Source: GCA-016699445 sp964555055
Lineage (GTDB): Bacteria > UBA10199 > JACPAL01 > GCA-016699445
DNA length: 64,000 nucleotides
NCBI GenBank assembly: GCA_964555055.1
Contig: CAZKQW010000009.1
Span: forward strand, 1-64,000
Reading direction: 5' to 3'
The position numbers were made by a program, and so were the translations under genes. This document shows positions 34,968-42,802 of this stretch, one piece after another. A model generated the notes under the pieces. That model worked only from the letters and a program-made list of their open reading frames with translations. It searched no databases and had not been told where the DNA came from. How positions within the stretch are numbered: position 1 is the first letter of the stretch; every line of letters starts with the position of its first letter.

Positions 34968-36763
34968 AGGGTATTTTCCGCCTTTTGGAGTTCTGTGATC
35001 CTCGGTAGGGCGTGCTCGTAATGACGTAAGATTTTTTGGAAGTAAGCCCGAGAGGCGTATTTCGAGTCATAGACGGCGTAATGATGGTAATCCCTTCTGA
35101 GGAGCCGCACCATGCATTCATGGATTTTCGCCATGTGCGTCTCGAGGTAACGGAGCATCTGGGCATGGAAATCTTCTTGATGCTTTCTTGAAATTTCGTC
35201 GAAAAGCCTCACGCTCTTGGGCCCGCCGAGACGAGGATCACAAGCGTCTTCGAGCGCCTCGCGGAACATTTCATCGACGCAAGCATTGTTTAAATGGGCG
35301 AATCGGGCCCGTGCCTTCAGATAGTCGCTATCCTCCGCGTAGAGGGGCACATGATCGATCTTACGGTTCAGCTCCTCGAGGGATCCGTATTCGAGCGAAG
35401 ACAATCCTTCCATGTCCGGCAAGCGCACGACGGAGGGTGTGTTGAGATAGGGGATGCCCGCGTTCATCACGCGGATGAGGATGGGATTGCTCTCGAAGTA
35501 GTTATAATTGCAGTTCGCCAACAAGTACATGAAGTCTTTGTCATGATGGAGGCTTCGGACGTCCTCGTGCTCGCCCGCGGTCAATTCCCTTTGGTAATAA
35601 TCGGGGAAAAAGTCGTTCCAGACGGCATCGCCGAAGAGCAGGATCTTCCGGTGCGTCTTCAGGCCCTCCAAGATCTCGAACTTGAACAAGGAATAAGCCT
35701 GGAAATAAAGGCAGGAAAGGGTCTTGTAATAAAGGGTCTTATGATAATGCGGCAGGCTCGACTCGCGCAGCAGAAGGTGGCTCATGCAATGAAACATCAT
35801 TTGATAGTCGTAAAAAGGCCTACGGTCGTCGACGTAATCCAGGAAAAGGAGAAGGGGTTTCAGGTAAAAGAGGATGTGGTCGAGACGGCTCCATGTTGTC
35901 AGCACGATGTCGTAATCCTGCGGTACGGTCGGGGTTTCGGTCGTGGGGACGGCAGGCTCCTTTAAACGATGGGGAAACGACATGTAGCGGATGTTTCGAA
36001 TGCCCAGACTCTCGTCCCAATAGGACTCGATGTGGGGCATGATGCCGAAACGCCGACTCCTGTCGTCGTTCAGGAAAAGCTTATGATAGTAGTGACCGTC
36101 CATTTGGTTATAGGTATCGAAGTCCATGACGACGAATTCGACTCCTAAAAGCTCCATGAGCGGAGGAAGGTAAGTATCGTTCGCTTCCACGAAATACGCC
36201 AGGTACGAGACGTTGTGGCTATAAATCGTTCCGATTCTCTTCTCGAGGATTTCTTCGATCAAGGAATCGACCGTAGGCTTGGGTGCGGTGGCCTTTTGAT
36301 GGACGACCTCGCAGGCGTCGTGAAAGGCCCTTTCGGGATGCGCCTCGAAGGCTTTCTCGTAAAACTGATGGAGAAAAGGAGTTTTCCCTAGATTCAAAAA
36401 AAGCTTCCCATCGAAGGCTCGTGCCGCACCTTTCCGATAGGCTTGACGCTTAAGGTGCTCTTGCGTGGTTTCCAGAATCCTCTTCAGCCGGCTTAGATGG
36501 GGAATCAAAGGCTCTGGCCACGATACGGAGCCGTTGACACTTACAATTACCTCGGTCGTTGGTGGGAGAAAAAAGATTTTTTTCGATCCGGCACAGATCC
36601 AAAGGAAGAGAGGGCGTAGGCTCACGTCTTCCGAATCCGATACGAAAGTATCTTCGTTCAACGTCTCCTTGCCCTGATCACGTGTCACTCGCAAACGAAC
36701 GGTTTTGGAGTCGAGGAAATCGATGTCGATGGCGGCGATAGATGTGGTCGTGGATTGATCCAT
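34964..36763 (-). CDS. Six-paralogue family, member B (subfamily 1)
   Basis: About 599 residues from the ATG at 36763, four bases after the stop of the GT2 gene; the longer frame is a shadow. Motifs are GKLFLNLGKTPFLHQFYEKA, YSHNVSYLAYFV, VMDFDTYNQMDGHYYHKLF, RRFGIMPHIESYWDESLG, LLFGDAVWNDFFPDYY, LLANCNYNYFESNPILIR and DMEGLSSLEYGS. It is closest to members A and E. The NYNYFESNP motif departs slightly from the NNP consensus of its relatives. With A it forms a tandem pair and probably arose by duplication. The role as a glycosyltransferase is inferred from the C-terminal fold pattern and neighbours. Confidence 0.75.
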   Translation of the reverse strand: MDQSTTTSIAAIDIDFLDSKTVRLRVTRDQGKETLNEDTFVSDSEDVSLRPLFLWICAGSKKIFFLPPTTEVIVSVNGSVSWPEPLIPHLSRLKRILETTQEHLKRQAYRKGAARAFDGKLFLNLGKTPFLHQFYEKAFEAHPERAFHDACEVVHQKATAPKPTVDSLIEEILEKRIGTIYSHNVSYLAYFVEANDTYLPPLMELLGVEFVVMDFDTYNQMDGHYYHKLFLNDDRSRRFGIMPHIESYWDESLGIRNIRYMSFPHRLKEPAVPTTETPTVPQDYDIVLTTWSRLDHILFYLKPLLLFLDYVDDRRPFYDYQMMFHCMSHLLLRESSLPHYHKTLYYKTLSCLYFQAYSLFKFEILEGLKTHRKILLFGDAVWNDFFPDYYQRELTAGEHEDVRSLHHDKDFMYLLANCNYNYFESNPILIRVMNAGIPYLNTPSVVRLPDMEGLSSLEYGSLEELNRKIDHVPLYAEDSDYLKARARFAHLNNACVDEMFREALEDACDPRLGGPKSVRLFDEISRKHQEDFHAQMLRYLETHMAKIHECMVRLLRRDYHHYAVYDSKYASRAYFQKILRHYEHALPRITELQKAENTL

Positions 36764-36767
36764 AGGT

Positions 36768-38048
36768 TCACCGATGGATGCGTACCTTTTCTCGTGTGGT
36801 AAAGGCGCACAGAGTGCTGCCTTGGAAGGTCTCCGTCCATAGGAGGCGGCGGCCTTTGGAAGCGACGTGTTCCGTGACGTCCCGACACGTGAAGAAGGGC
36901 CCATCGGCGGGGAAAATCCTTTGGCGGAAAAATGCGATTCCCGTTTCAGGCAAGGAAGTTTTAGTACGCGCGAGGTCGACGACGGGCGTCTGTGAGAGCT
37001 CCTCCCCGAAGAGGTTCCTCACGGTGGCGATCAGGACGTCGATCTTCTCCGACCACACGCCATCCTCGACCGCGTAAGGATTCCCGTCGTTAGGCGTTGA
37101 AACGTCCGATTTCTCGGAGGGTTTTTCTTTTTTGCCTAAAATCACCGCATGGGCATGCTGATAGAATCGAGCGTAGGTTCTCAGGAAGAAATCGTAAGGC
37201 ACTGTAGAAGCGATCGAAGGGTTGTTCTTTTCGATGTAAGCCAAGTCCTTTTTAAAATGATGGATCGGCATTTGGAGAGCGTCGATGAGGTTGCGGATTT
37301 CCTCTCCTTGGTCGACGAGCTTCTGGAGAAGTGTAGTGGTGAGGGCCATGTTGTTGAGGATCTTGCGCGCGTATTTTTCGGCGGTTTCGTAAAGCTCCTT
37401 TTGACGGGGAAAGGAATAATTCCATCTCTGGTTCAACCATGAGACGAAGTCGTCCTCGCGGATGTGGGTCGCGTGGGCGTTGGCAGCGTAATAGAAGACG
37501 TCGCCTTGGGCCTTAAGCCTTTGGCAAATCTCTGAATCCTCATAGTTAAATAGCCCGCTCTTATAGCCTCCGATGTCGACGAGCCTTTGGCGGCGAGCGA
37601 TCATGTCGGGAGCGAAATTGTATGGATTGTCCACGTCATAAGCCCCCCAATTATGGGGCGAAAGGAGACTTCGGCAACGGTCCCCGAAGGTCTGGATGCG
37701 CTCTTGGGTGTTCCCGGAGATGATCGTGTAACCATCCTTCTTTTCCCACAGCTTTTCCAACCAATCGGATTCCAAAACCACGTCGACGTCGCAACAGCCG
37801 ATCCATTCGGAAGTCAGTTCGCGGAGGGCGATGTTGCGCACATCGCTTAAGGGCACGTTCACTTCCCGGATCCTGACCGGGAATTCTTCGGCGATCGCCC
37901 GCGTCTTGTCTTGACACGGCGTATGGAGATAGAGGGTGACGCTGCGCGGTCGGAGCGTCTGGCGGAAGATCGACTCGAGGCAAGCGCGCACGTACTTTTC
38001 GCTGTCCTTGGCCGGGATATAAAAGTCGAGGTCGATGGTTCGGCTCAC
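36768..38048 (-). CDS. GT2-type glycosyltransferase with C-terminal extension
   Basis: 426 residues from the GTG at 38048, which has AGGGGAG upstream. Residues about 1-230 are a GT-A domain: DFYIPAKDSEKYVRACLESI, the D-x-D equivalent CCDVDVVLESDWL, GGYKSGLFNYEDSEICQRL (the E-D catalytic-base region). The rest is a helical region without recognisable motifs, including a stretch that could bind partner proteins. It is first in an operon with family members B and A. The sigma-54-type promoter at 38076-38091 places transcription about 17 nt upstream. Confidence 0.83.
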   Translation of the reverse strand: MSRTIDLDFYIPAKDSEKYVRACLESIFRQTLRPRSVTLYLHTPCQDKTRAIAEEFPVRIREVNVPLSDVRNIALRELTSEWIGCCDVDVVLESDWLEKLWEKKDGYTIISGNTQERIQTFGDRCRSLLSPHNWGAYDVDNPYNFAPDMIARRQRLVDIGGYKSGLFNYEDSEICQRLKAQGDVFYYAANAHATHIREDDFVSWLNQRWNYSFPRQKELYETAEKYARKILNNMALTTTLLQKLVDQGEEIRNLIDALQMPIHHFKKDLAYIEKNNPSIASTVPYDFFLRTYARFYQHAHAVILGKKEKPSEKSDVSTPNDGNPYAVEDGVWSEKIDVLIATVRNLFGEELSQTPVVDLARTKTSLPETGIAFFRQRIFPADGPFFTCRDVTEHVASKGRRLLWTETFQGSTLCAFTTREKVRIHR

Positions 38049-38075
38049 GGATAAAACTCCCCTTATCGGGAAAAA

Positions 38076-38091
38076 AGCAATCCAAAGGCCA
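38076..38091 (-). promoter_or_regulatory. Sigma-54-type promoter before the GT2 / family B-A operon
   Basis: Minus-strand TGGCCTTTGGATTGCT, with GG and GC 10 nt apart. The core TTTGGATTGCT is shared with the promoter at 42126 and nearly with that at 53402. Predicted start near 38065, then AGGGGAG and the GTG. Confidence 0.75.
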
Positions 38092-38111
38092 TGTAGAATG
38101 GAACTTTTTGC

Positions 38112-38513
38112 CTAGAGCGTCCAATTTTCCACTTTAAGGTCCGGGACTCGGTGGAATTCCTTGGTGTTATTCGTGACGACCGTACGATTTAAGGCGAGTG
38201 CATGCGATGCAATGAGCATATCGAGAGGCCCTATTAATTTTCCCGCCTTTTCCATGAAGGATCTTATCTTTCCATAGTGCGCGGCTGCATTCTCACCATA
38301 GGCGACCACTTCCAGGGGAACGATGAATTCAAGGAGTGCGGCCCTATTTTGATCCTTCTTTTCACTTTTTTCGACGCCGTATTCCAATTCGGAGAGCGTG
38401 ATCGAAGAAATGCAAACATCGGATGGATTCGTCTTTTCGAGGCGATGGATGACGGTTATCGGTTTCTTCTTGATCAAGTAGATGCAGATATTTGTATCCA
38501 GCATATACTTCAT
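38112..38513 (-). CDS. vapC: VapC toxin, PIN-domain ribonuclease
   Basis: 133 residues. MLDTNICIYLIKKKP is the classic start of tRNA(fMet)-specific VapC proteins. ISSITLSELEYGVEKS carries the conserved Glu, and IGPLDMLIASHAL followed by TVVTNNTKEFHRVP carries the C-terminal Asp/Asn cluster. It should cleave initiator tRNA when released from VapB. The start overlaps the vapB stop by 4 nt. The module sits between two flagellar glycosylation operons. Confidence 0.9.
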   Translation of the reverse strand: MKYMLDTNICIYLIKKKPITVIHRLEKTNPSDVCISSITLSELEYGVEKSEKKDQNRAALLEFIVPLEVVAYGENAAAHYGKIRSFMEKAGKLIGPLDMLIASHALALNRTVVTNNTKEFHRVPDLKVENWTL

Positions 38514-38737
38514 AAAAAGACGCGCTTTTGTCGCTTCGGCTGGCGGCGATACTCCATGAAATCATCGGAAAATTGGTCCAGGCTTTTAATCATTGAAGCC
38601 CACGGTGATTTTTTTGGAAACAACATCACAACCCCTTCGAATTTCCGGACATACACGTCTGACCCAGGCATTTGGCATTCCTTGGGAAGCCGTACCGCTT
38701 GGCTTCTTCCATTCATGAAAAGTTTAGCCTTTTGCAT
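38510..38737 (-). CDS. vapB: VapB antitoxin, AbrB/SpoVT-like
   Basis: 75 residues. AKLFMNGRSQAVRLPKECQM is the swapped-hairpin DNA-binding start typical of VapB, with a short toxin-binding tail rich in basic residues (RRQPKRQKR). AAGGAGGTG stands just before the ATG. A perfect 18-bp palindrome upstream is the probable operator. It is first in the two-gene operon. Confidence 0.9.
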   Translation of the reverse strand: MQKAKLFMNGRSQAVRLPKECQMPGSDVYVRKFEGVVMLFPKKSPWASMIKSLDQFSDDFMEYRRQPKRQKRVFL

Positions 38738-38758
38738 ATGACACCTCCTTGGTCATTA

Positions 38759-38789
38759 CTATGGTATATACCATAGGTGGGAGTGTCAA
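38759..38789 (-). promoter_or_regulatory. vapBC promoter with perfect 18-bp palindromic operator
   Basis: CTATGGTATATACCATAG at 38759-38776 is a perfect palindrome. A TTGACA box (complement of 38784-38789) lies upstream, so the palindrome covers the -10 region. This fits autorepression by VapB or the VapBC complex. Confidence 0.65.
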
Positions 38790-38799
38790 TCGACTCCAT

Positions 38800-40170
38800 T
38801 TAGTTTTCGAGATGAAACTGGCTCTTGATCTCTTCGATCTCTTCGGAGCTGGGGAGGGGAGCGCCTTCGCGGAAGAAGACCGTTCCGTCCGCGGCTCCGC
38901 GCCAACCTTTGGCGGTGAAGGCGTCGCACGCCTTCTTATGGAACTTGATCACGTCCTCACCCTTCCACTTGTCGGTCGAGAGGACGGCGATGCGCTTTTC
39001 ATTGTATTCTTCGTACTTATAATCCTTGTTGATCCAGCCGTTTTCGAGTCCCATGTCGTGGAAGCGCGTGCCCGGCCATGGCGTGAGGATGTTGAATTCG
39101 ACGCTGGTGGCCGGCAGCTGCAGGGCGTACTGGAGAGTCTCTTCCATATTTTCCAAGGTCTCGCCGGGGATGCCGACCATGAAATAGGCGTGACTGTTGA
39201 TGCCGTAGCGGTCCACGAGCTCGAAGACGCCCTTGGTCTTCTGGAGGTCGATGCCCTTGTGCAGGACGTTGTCGATGACGTGCTGGTTGCCGGACTCGAC
39301 GCCGATCGCGAGTCGCGTGATGTTCATGGCCTTGTAGCGTTGGACGATGTCCTCATCGATGAGCTTGGAGAAAGCGTTGCAGTGGAACTGGAACTCCAGC
39401 TTCTCCTTCTGCACGAGGTCGAAGAAGTCGAGGAACCATCTCTTGTCGATGGGAAATTCGGAATCGACGAAGCCAAAGTAATCCTGGCCGTACTCTTTCT
39501 GCAGGTAGACCATTTCGTTGATGATGTTTTGCGGACTCCGCTTCTTGAAGGAGAAGAGGTTGCGGAGGTAGGGCTGACAGTTGAAGCACTGGAACGGACA
39601 CCCGCGCGTGGCGGCGATGGCGCGGAAAGGGTTCCGCTTTTCCAGATGGCCGTGGTCGAAGATCCGTTGGTTCGGGAAGGGGAGCTCGTCGAGGTTGAAT
39701 TTCGGATTCGGCGGCAATCCCTTCGCGTCTCCGTTCTCCAAATAATAGACGCCGGGGATGTTGGCGGTCTTCGGATCGTCGGCCTCAGCGATCAGGGCCA
39801 TCGTGATCTCGCCCTCTCCGGAGACGACGTAATCGATATGTTCCGAGATGAGAAGAGAGTCCTTCACCTTCATCGACGGGTGAGAACCTCCTATGACGAC
39901 GGTCAGCTTCGGGTTCTTCTTCTTCACGTAGGTCGCGAGTTCGCGGACATGCGAGATGAAGGCCGTGAGGCAGGTGATTCCCACATACTCGAACTTATCG
40001 AAGTCTATGTCTTCGATCGGGTCGACGACGAGGTTGTACGCTTCGACGTAATGGCCGCGTTGTTGGAGCGAAGACGCGATGTAGGCGAGGCCTAAGGGGA
40101 CTTTCCCCATGACGAAGCCTTCTTCGAATTTCGGGAAGAGAAGCAGCACGTTTTTCGCTTTCATAATCAA
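38800..40170 (-). CDS. B12-binding-type radical SAM enzyme 1
   Basis: 456 residues. The N-terminal half has the Rossmann layout of cobalamin-binding domains (VPLGLAYIASSLQQRGHYVEAYN; VVIGGSHPSM; YVVSGEGEI). The radical SAM cluster is C191-x3-C195-x2-C198 in TRGCPFQCFNC, followed by FGFVDSEFPIDKRWF and LAIGVESGNQHVIDNVLHKG. Such enzymes often methylate unactivated carbon or perform other radical chemistry on sugars, lipids or peptides. Third in an operon with another radical SAM gene and a methyltransferase, it may modify the flagellar glycan. Substrate unknown. Confidence 0.85.
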   Translation of the reverse strand: MIMKAKNVLLLFPKFEEGFVMGKVPLGLAYIASSLQQRGHYVEAYNLVVDPIEDIDFDKFEYVGITCLTAFISHVRELATYVKKKNPKLTVVIGGSHPSMKVKDSLLISEHIDYVVSGEGEITMALIAEADDPKTANIPGVYYLENGDAKGLPPNPKFNLDELPFPNQRIFDHGHLEKRNPFRAIAATRGCPFQCFNCQPYLRNLFSFKKRSPQNIINEMVYLQKEYGQDYFGFVDSEFPIDKRWFLDFFDLVQKEKLEFQFHCNAFSKLIDEDIVQRYKAMNITRLAIGVESGNQHVIDNVLHKGIDLQKTKGVFELVDRYGINSHAYFMVGIPGETLENMEETLQYALQLPATSVEFNILTPWPGTRFHDMGLENGWINKDYKYEEYNEKRIAVLSTDKWKGEDVIKFHKKACDAFTAKGWRGAADGTVFFREGAPLPSSEEIEEIKSQFHLEN

Positions 40171-40173
40171 CCC

Positions 40174-40833
40174 CTATTTGGTGCAGAGGGCCATCAAGTA
40201 CCAGGCCATTTTCGGAAAATTGAGCGAGACGTTCTCGTCGGTCATAGAGAAGACGAAGACGTTCTTGAAATAGCCCTTCAAAAGATCCTTCAATTCCTCG
40301 GGGGCGAATTCGTGGAAATGGCTGTCGAGGCGTCTCTTGGAGGCGAAGGGTTGCGAGGCTATGTTCGGCGTCCCGATCACGGCGAAGCCGTGGTCGGCCG
40401 TCAAGCGCGAGAGGTTCTCCACCACCGCCGGTATCGCTTCTTTTGGAAAATGCTCGATCACGTCCAATGAAACGACCGCGTCGTACGTAGGATGGCCTGT
40501 CGGCAATTGCGTCAGGTCGCAGGGTTCGAAGGAAAGGTTTGGAATGTTCTGGTATTGGATCCGGTTGTTACGGATCAGCTCTTGGTCAAAGTCTACTGCC
40601 GTGACTTTTTCCGAAAACTTGCTCAGCAGCACGCTACCGATCCCCAAACCGCACCCTGCGTCCAGGACGTGGGCTTTTTTCTCCAGCAAACGCGCGGCGA
40701 ATTTATAGCGCGAGAGGACGAAGAGAAATTCGAAGGGATTCTCCTGGAAGGAGACGCCTTCCACGTGGTCGAAGGCTTGTTTGATATTCCCGTCACCGTC
40801 TCGGGAGAGGTAGAGGGGCTTTGCACCGCTCAT
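40174..40833 (-). CDS. Class I SAM-dependent methyltransferase
   Basis: 219 residues with motif I VLDAGCGLGIGSVLLS (about 56-71), VTAVDFDQELIRNN (acidic motif II), and DAVVSLDVIEHFPKE (post-motif). The fold is that of small-molecule methyltransferases of the UbiG type. It sits between two radical SAM genes, overlapping the upstream one by 4 nt. Methylation of a glycan sugar is likely from context only. Confidence 0.85.
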   Translation of the reverse strand: MSGAKPLYLSRDGDGNIKQAFDHVEGVSFQENPFEFLFVLSRYKFAARLLEKKAHVLDAGCGLGIGSVLLSKFSEKVTAVDFDQELIRNNRIQYQNIPNLSFEPCDLTQLPTGHPTYDAVVSLDVIEHFPKEAIPAVVENLSRLTADHGFAVIGTPNIASQPFASKRRLDSHFHEFAPEELKDLLKGYFKNVFVFSMTDENVSLNFPKMAWYLMALCTK

Positions 40834-42101
40834 GATATCTCCTGGGGGTTCTCTAAGGCGAGGACGCCGCTCTCGAGGGATTCAAAATATTTCTTTCCAT
40901 CGGTTTCCGTGAGGATGTGCGTCTTTTCGTTGAGGTTCCATAGTTTCGTTCCGGCCAGGGGTGCGGCGCCGCTCTCTTGAATATGGTCGAAACCCACGTC
41001 TTGGATGAGCTGACGTGTGAGGAGCATCTCGTCGGGCGTCTCGGTCGGGTTGCCGTACATGAAGGTCCCGTGCACCTTGATCCCCAGGGAACGGATGATG
41101 GGGACGAAATGGCGGACGTCTTTTAAGTCGAGTCCCTTGTGGATGACCTCGTCCAAGATGCGTTGGCTTCCGGACTCGACGCCGACCTTCACGCCGATGC
41201 AGCCGGACTTCGCCATGGCTTCCCAGGTGGATTCTTTGAGCGTATCCACGCGGCACATCGCCGACCAGGGGAGGTTGAAGTCCTTGAGGACGTCACAGAC
41301 CCCGAGGACGTGCCGGTCGCCCATGTTGAAGGTATCGTCATCGAAGTAGATGGCCTTGAATTTTGGGAACTGCTTCAGCGTCGCTTCGATGTCGGCCCGC
41401 AGGTATTCGGGCGAGTAGAAGCGGACTTTGTTCAGCGTCATCGATTGGGGCCACGTACAGAAGGAGCATTTGAACGGACACCCGCGCGAAGACCAGAGTT
41501 GGAGCGTGGGTCCGTCGCCATGGAAATAGCCGACGTCGAAGTAGCCGTAGAGATTTTCATTACGAATCGGTTTCGGTGCCGCGTTCATCTCCTGCTGCGT
41601 GAGGAGATTGAAATCGTAAAGACCGCCCCGTCCGTCACGTAGGCATTCGAGGACGTTTTTTTCGTACTCGCCTTTGATGGCCGCGAAGATCGGGAGGTCC
41701 TTAAGAAGATTCTCACCATCATAGGCGATATTCTGGCCGACTAAGATAATGCGGGACCGGGGAGCCGCTTCATGGATCCTGCGGATCAAGGCTTTATCTG
41801 AGACCAGGGACGGCGTGGAGACTTCCAAGACGATCGCGTCGAAGTCACCATCGACCACTTGTTTCAGGAAAACCTCCTCCGTCTCGTCGTTCAAAAGCGA
41901 ATCGCGGAAATGGATCTCGCCCGCGGGTAAATGAGCGGCTGCGTAGGAAGCCGCGTACGACAGGAAAAAAGGAAAGGGCTTATAGCTATGGCGCGCGTGC
42001 GGGACGATCGGGTAGGAATGCGGCCAGCGGGAACCGCTCCGGACGGTTTTGCGTCCCGGGATCTCCCACGGCGGGTTGGAAAACAAGATGCGATTCGGCA
42101 T
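40830..42101 (-). CDS. B12-binding-type radical SAM enzyme 2
   Basis: 423 residues. An N-terminal cobalamin-domain-like part (FLSYAASYAAAHLPAGEIHF, IVLEVSTPS, IILVGQNIAY) is followed by C208-x3-C212-x2-C215 in SRGCPFKCSFC. IYFDDDTFNMGDRHV and IGVKVGVESGSQRILDEVIHKG complete the radical SAM barrel. It is first in a three-gene operon behind a sigma-54-type promoter at 42126-42141, with a leader of about 14 nt containing GGGGG. The WPQSMTLNK segment after the cluster differs from its neighbour at 38800. Probably another flagellar-glycan modifying enzyme. Confidence 0.85.
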   Translation of the reverse strand: MPNRILFSNPPWEIPGRKTVRSGSRWPHSYPIVPHARHSYKPFPFFLSYAASYAAAHLPAGEIHFRDSLLNDETEEVFLKQVVDGDFDAIVLEVSTPSLVSDKALIRRIHEAAPRSRIILVGQNIAYDGENLLKDLPIFAAIKGEYEKNVLECLRDGRGGLYDFNLLTQQEMNAAPKPIRNENLYGYFDVGYFHGDGPTLQLWSSRGCPFKCSFCTWPQSMTLNKVRFYSPEYLRADIEATLKQFPKFKAIYFDDDTFNMGDRHVLGVCDVLKDFNLPWSAMCRVDTLKESTWEAMAKSGCIGVKVGVESGSQRILDEVIHKGLDLKDVRHFVPIIRSLGIKVHGTFMYGNPTETPDEMLLTRQLIQDVGFDHIQESGAAPLAGTKLWNLNEKTHILTETDGKKYFESLESGVLALENPQEIS

Positions 42102-42125
42102 AAAAATCCCCCGGTTAGGGAAAAG

Positions 42126-42141
42126 AGCAATCCAAATGCCA
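42126..42141 (-). promoter_or_regulatory. Sigma-54-type promoter before the radical SAM operon
   Basis: Minus-strand TGGCATTTGGATTGCT; GG and GC are 10 nt apart and only one base departs from TGGCAC-N5-TTGCT. Predicted start near 42115, 14 nt before the ATG at 42101. Confidence 0.8.
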
Positions 42142-42166
42142 TGGATGGGGGAAATTTTTTCCGCCG

Positions 42167-42802
42167 TCAGCGGTCCCAGCGGATATTTTCGCGGAGTATC
42201 TTTGCGGGGATCCCTCCTGCTAAAACGCGTTCGGGAAGCGGACCGAGGACAAGGCTATGAGCGCTGACCAGGCTTCCGGATGAGATGTGCGCTCCTTTAT
42301 GGACGGAAACATGATGGCTTAGCCAGACTTTATCTTCGACGACGACAGGACTGGATGCAGGCGAGCCCTCGAGGGTATGCCAGTCGCTATCAGTCACCAG
42401 GACGTCCCATCCCATAATCACATCGTTTCCGATGTCGACGGAGTCCTTGACAATGATCTTACAGTGAGAGGCCATTCCAGATGCCGTGGATTTCTTCCGT
42501 CCGCCGAATCTTAGGAAACCTCCGGCGCGAACGAGGATGACCGTGCCGGCTCCGATTTCCAAATCACCTTCGATCACGAGGGTCGACCCTTCCTCTAAAA
42601 TGATACGGACTGGCTCGGTGCTCCCTAAATGGGATCTGAAGTTGATTCGGCCTTCTAAAACCACTCGGGTATTTCTGGCTTTTATGACGCGTATTCTAAA
42701 AAGCTCCCTGGAAAAAAAGACGCGACTAAAATCCCAATATCCCACTAGGGATTTAGCCAGCCAACCGGAGTATATTTTGGATACGAGGGAGTGCATCTTC
42801 AT
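42167..42802 (-). CDS. Hexapeptide-repeat acyltransferase
   Basis: 211 residues. The first 60 are basic and aromatic (SGWLAKSLVGYWDFSRVFFS). Thereafter come left-handed beta-helix turns (LVIEGDLEIGAGTVILVRAG, DIGNDVIMGWDVLVTDSDWH). VWLSHHVSVHKGAHISSGSL and LPERVLAGGIPAKIL give the typical acetyltransferase C-terminus (WbbJ/LacA-like). The likely role is O- or N-acylation of a glycan sugar. It overlaps family member C by 4 nt and ends the three-gene operon that begins at member D. Confidence 0.83.
   Translation of the reverse strand: MKMHSLVSKIYSGWLAKSLVGYWDFSRVFFSRELFRIRVIKARNTRVVLEGRINFRSHLGSTEPVRIILEEGSTLVIEGDLEIGAGTVILVRAGGFLRFGGRKKSTASGMASHCKIIVKDSVDIGNDVIMGWDVLVTDSDWHTLEGSPASSPVVVEDKVWLSHHVSVHKGAHISSGSLVSAHSLVLGPLPERVLAGGIPAKILRENIRWDR

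Noticed and set aside
38749..40095. 448-aa + strand open frame opposite the radical SAM gene at 38800
   Set aside because: Same kind of antisense shadow; no start signal or domain, and the opposite strand encodes an intact CxxxCxxC enzyme.
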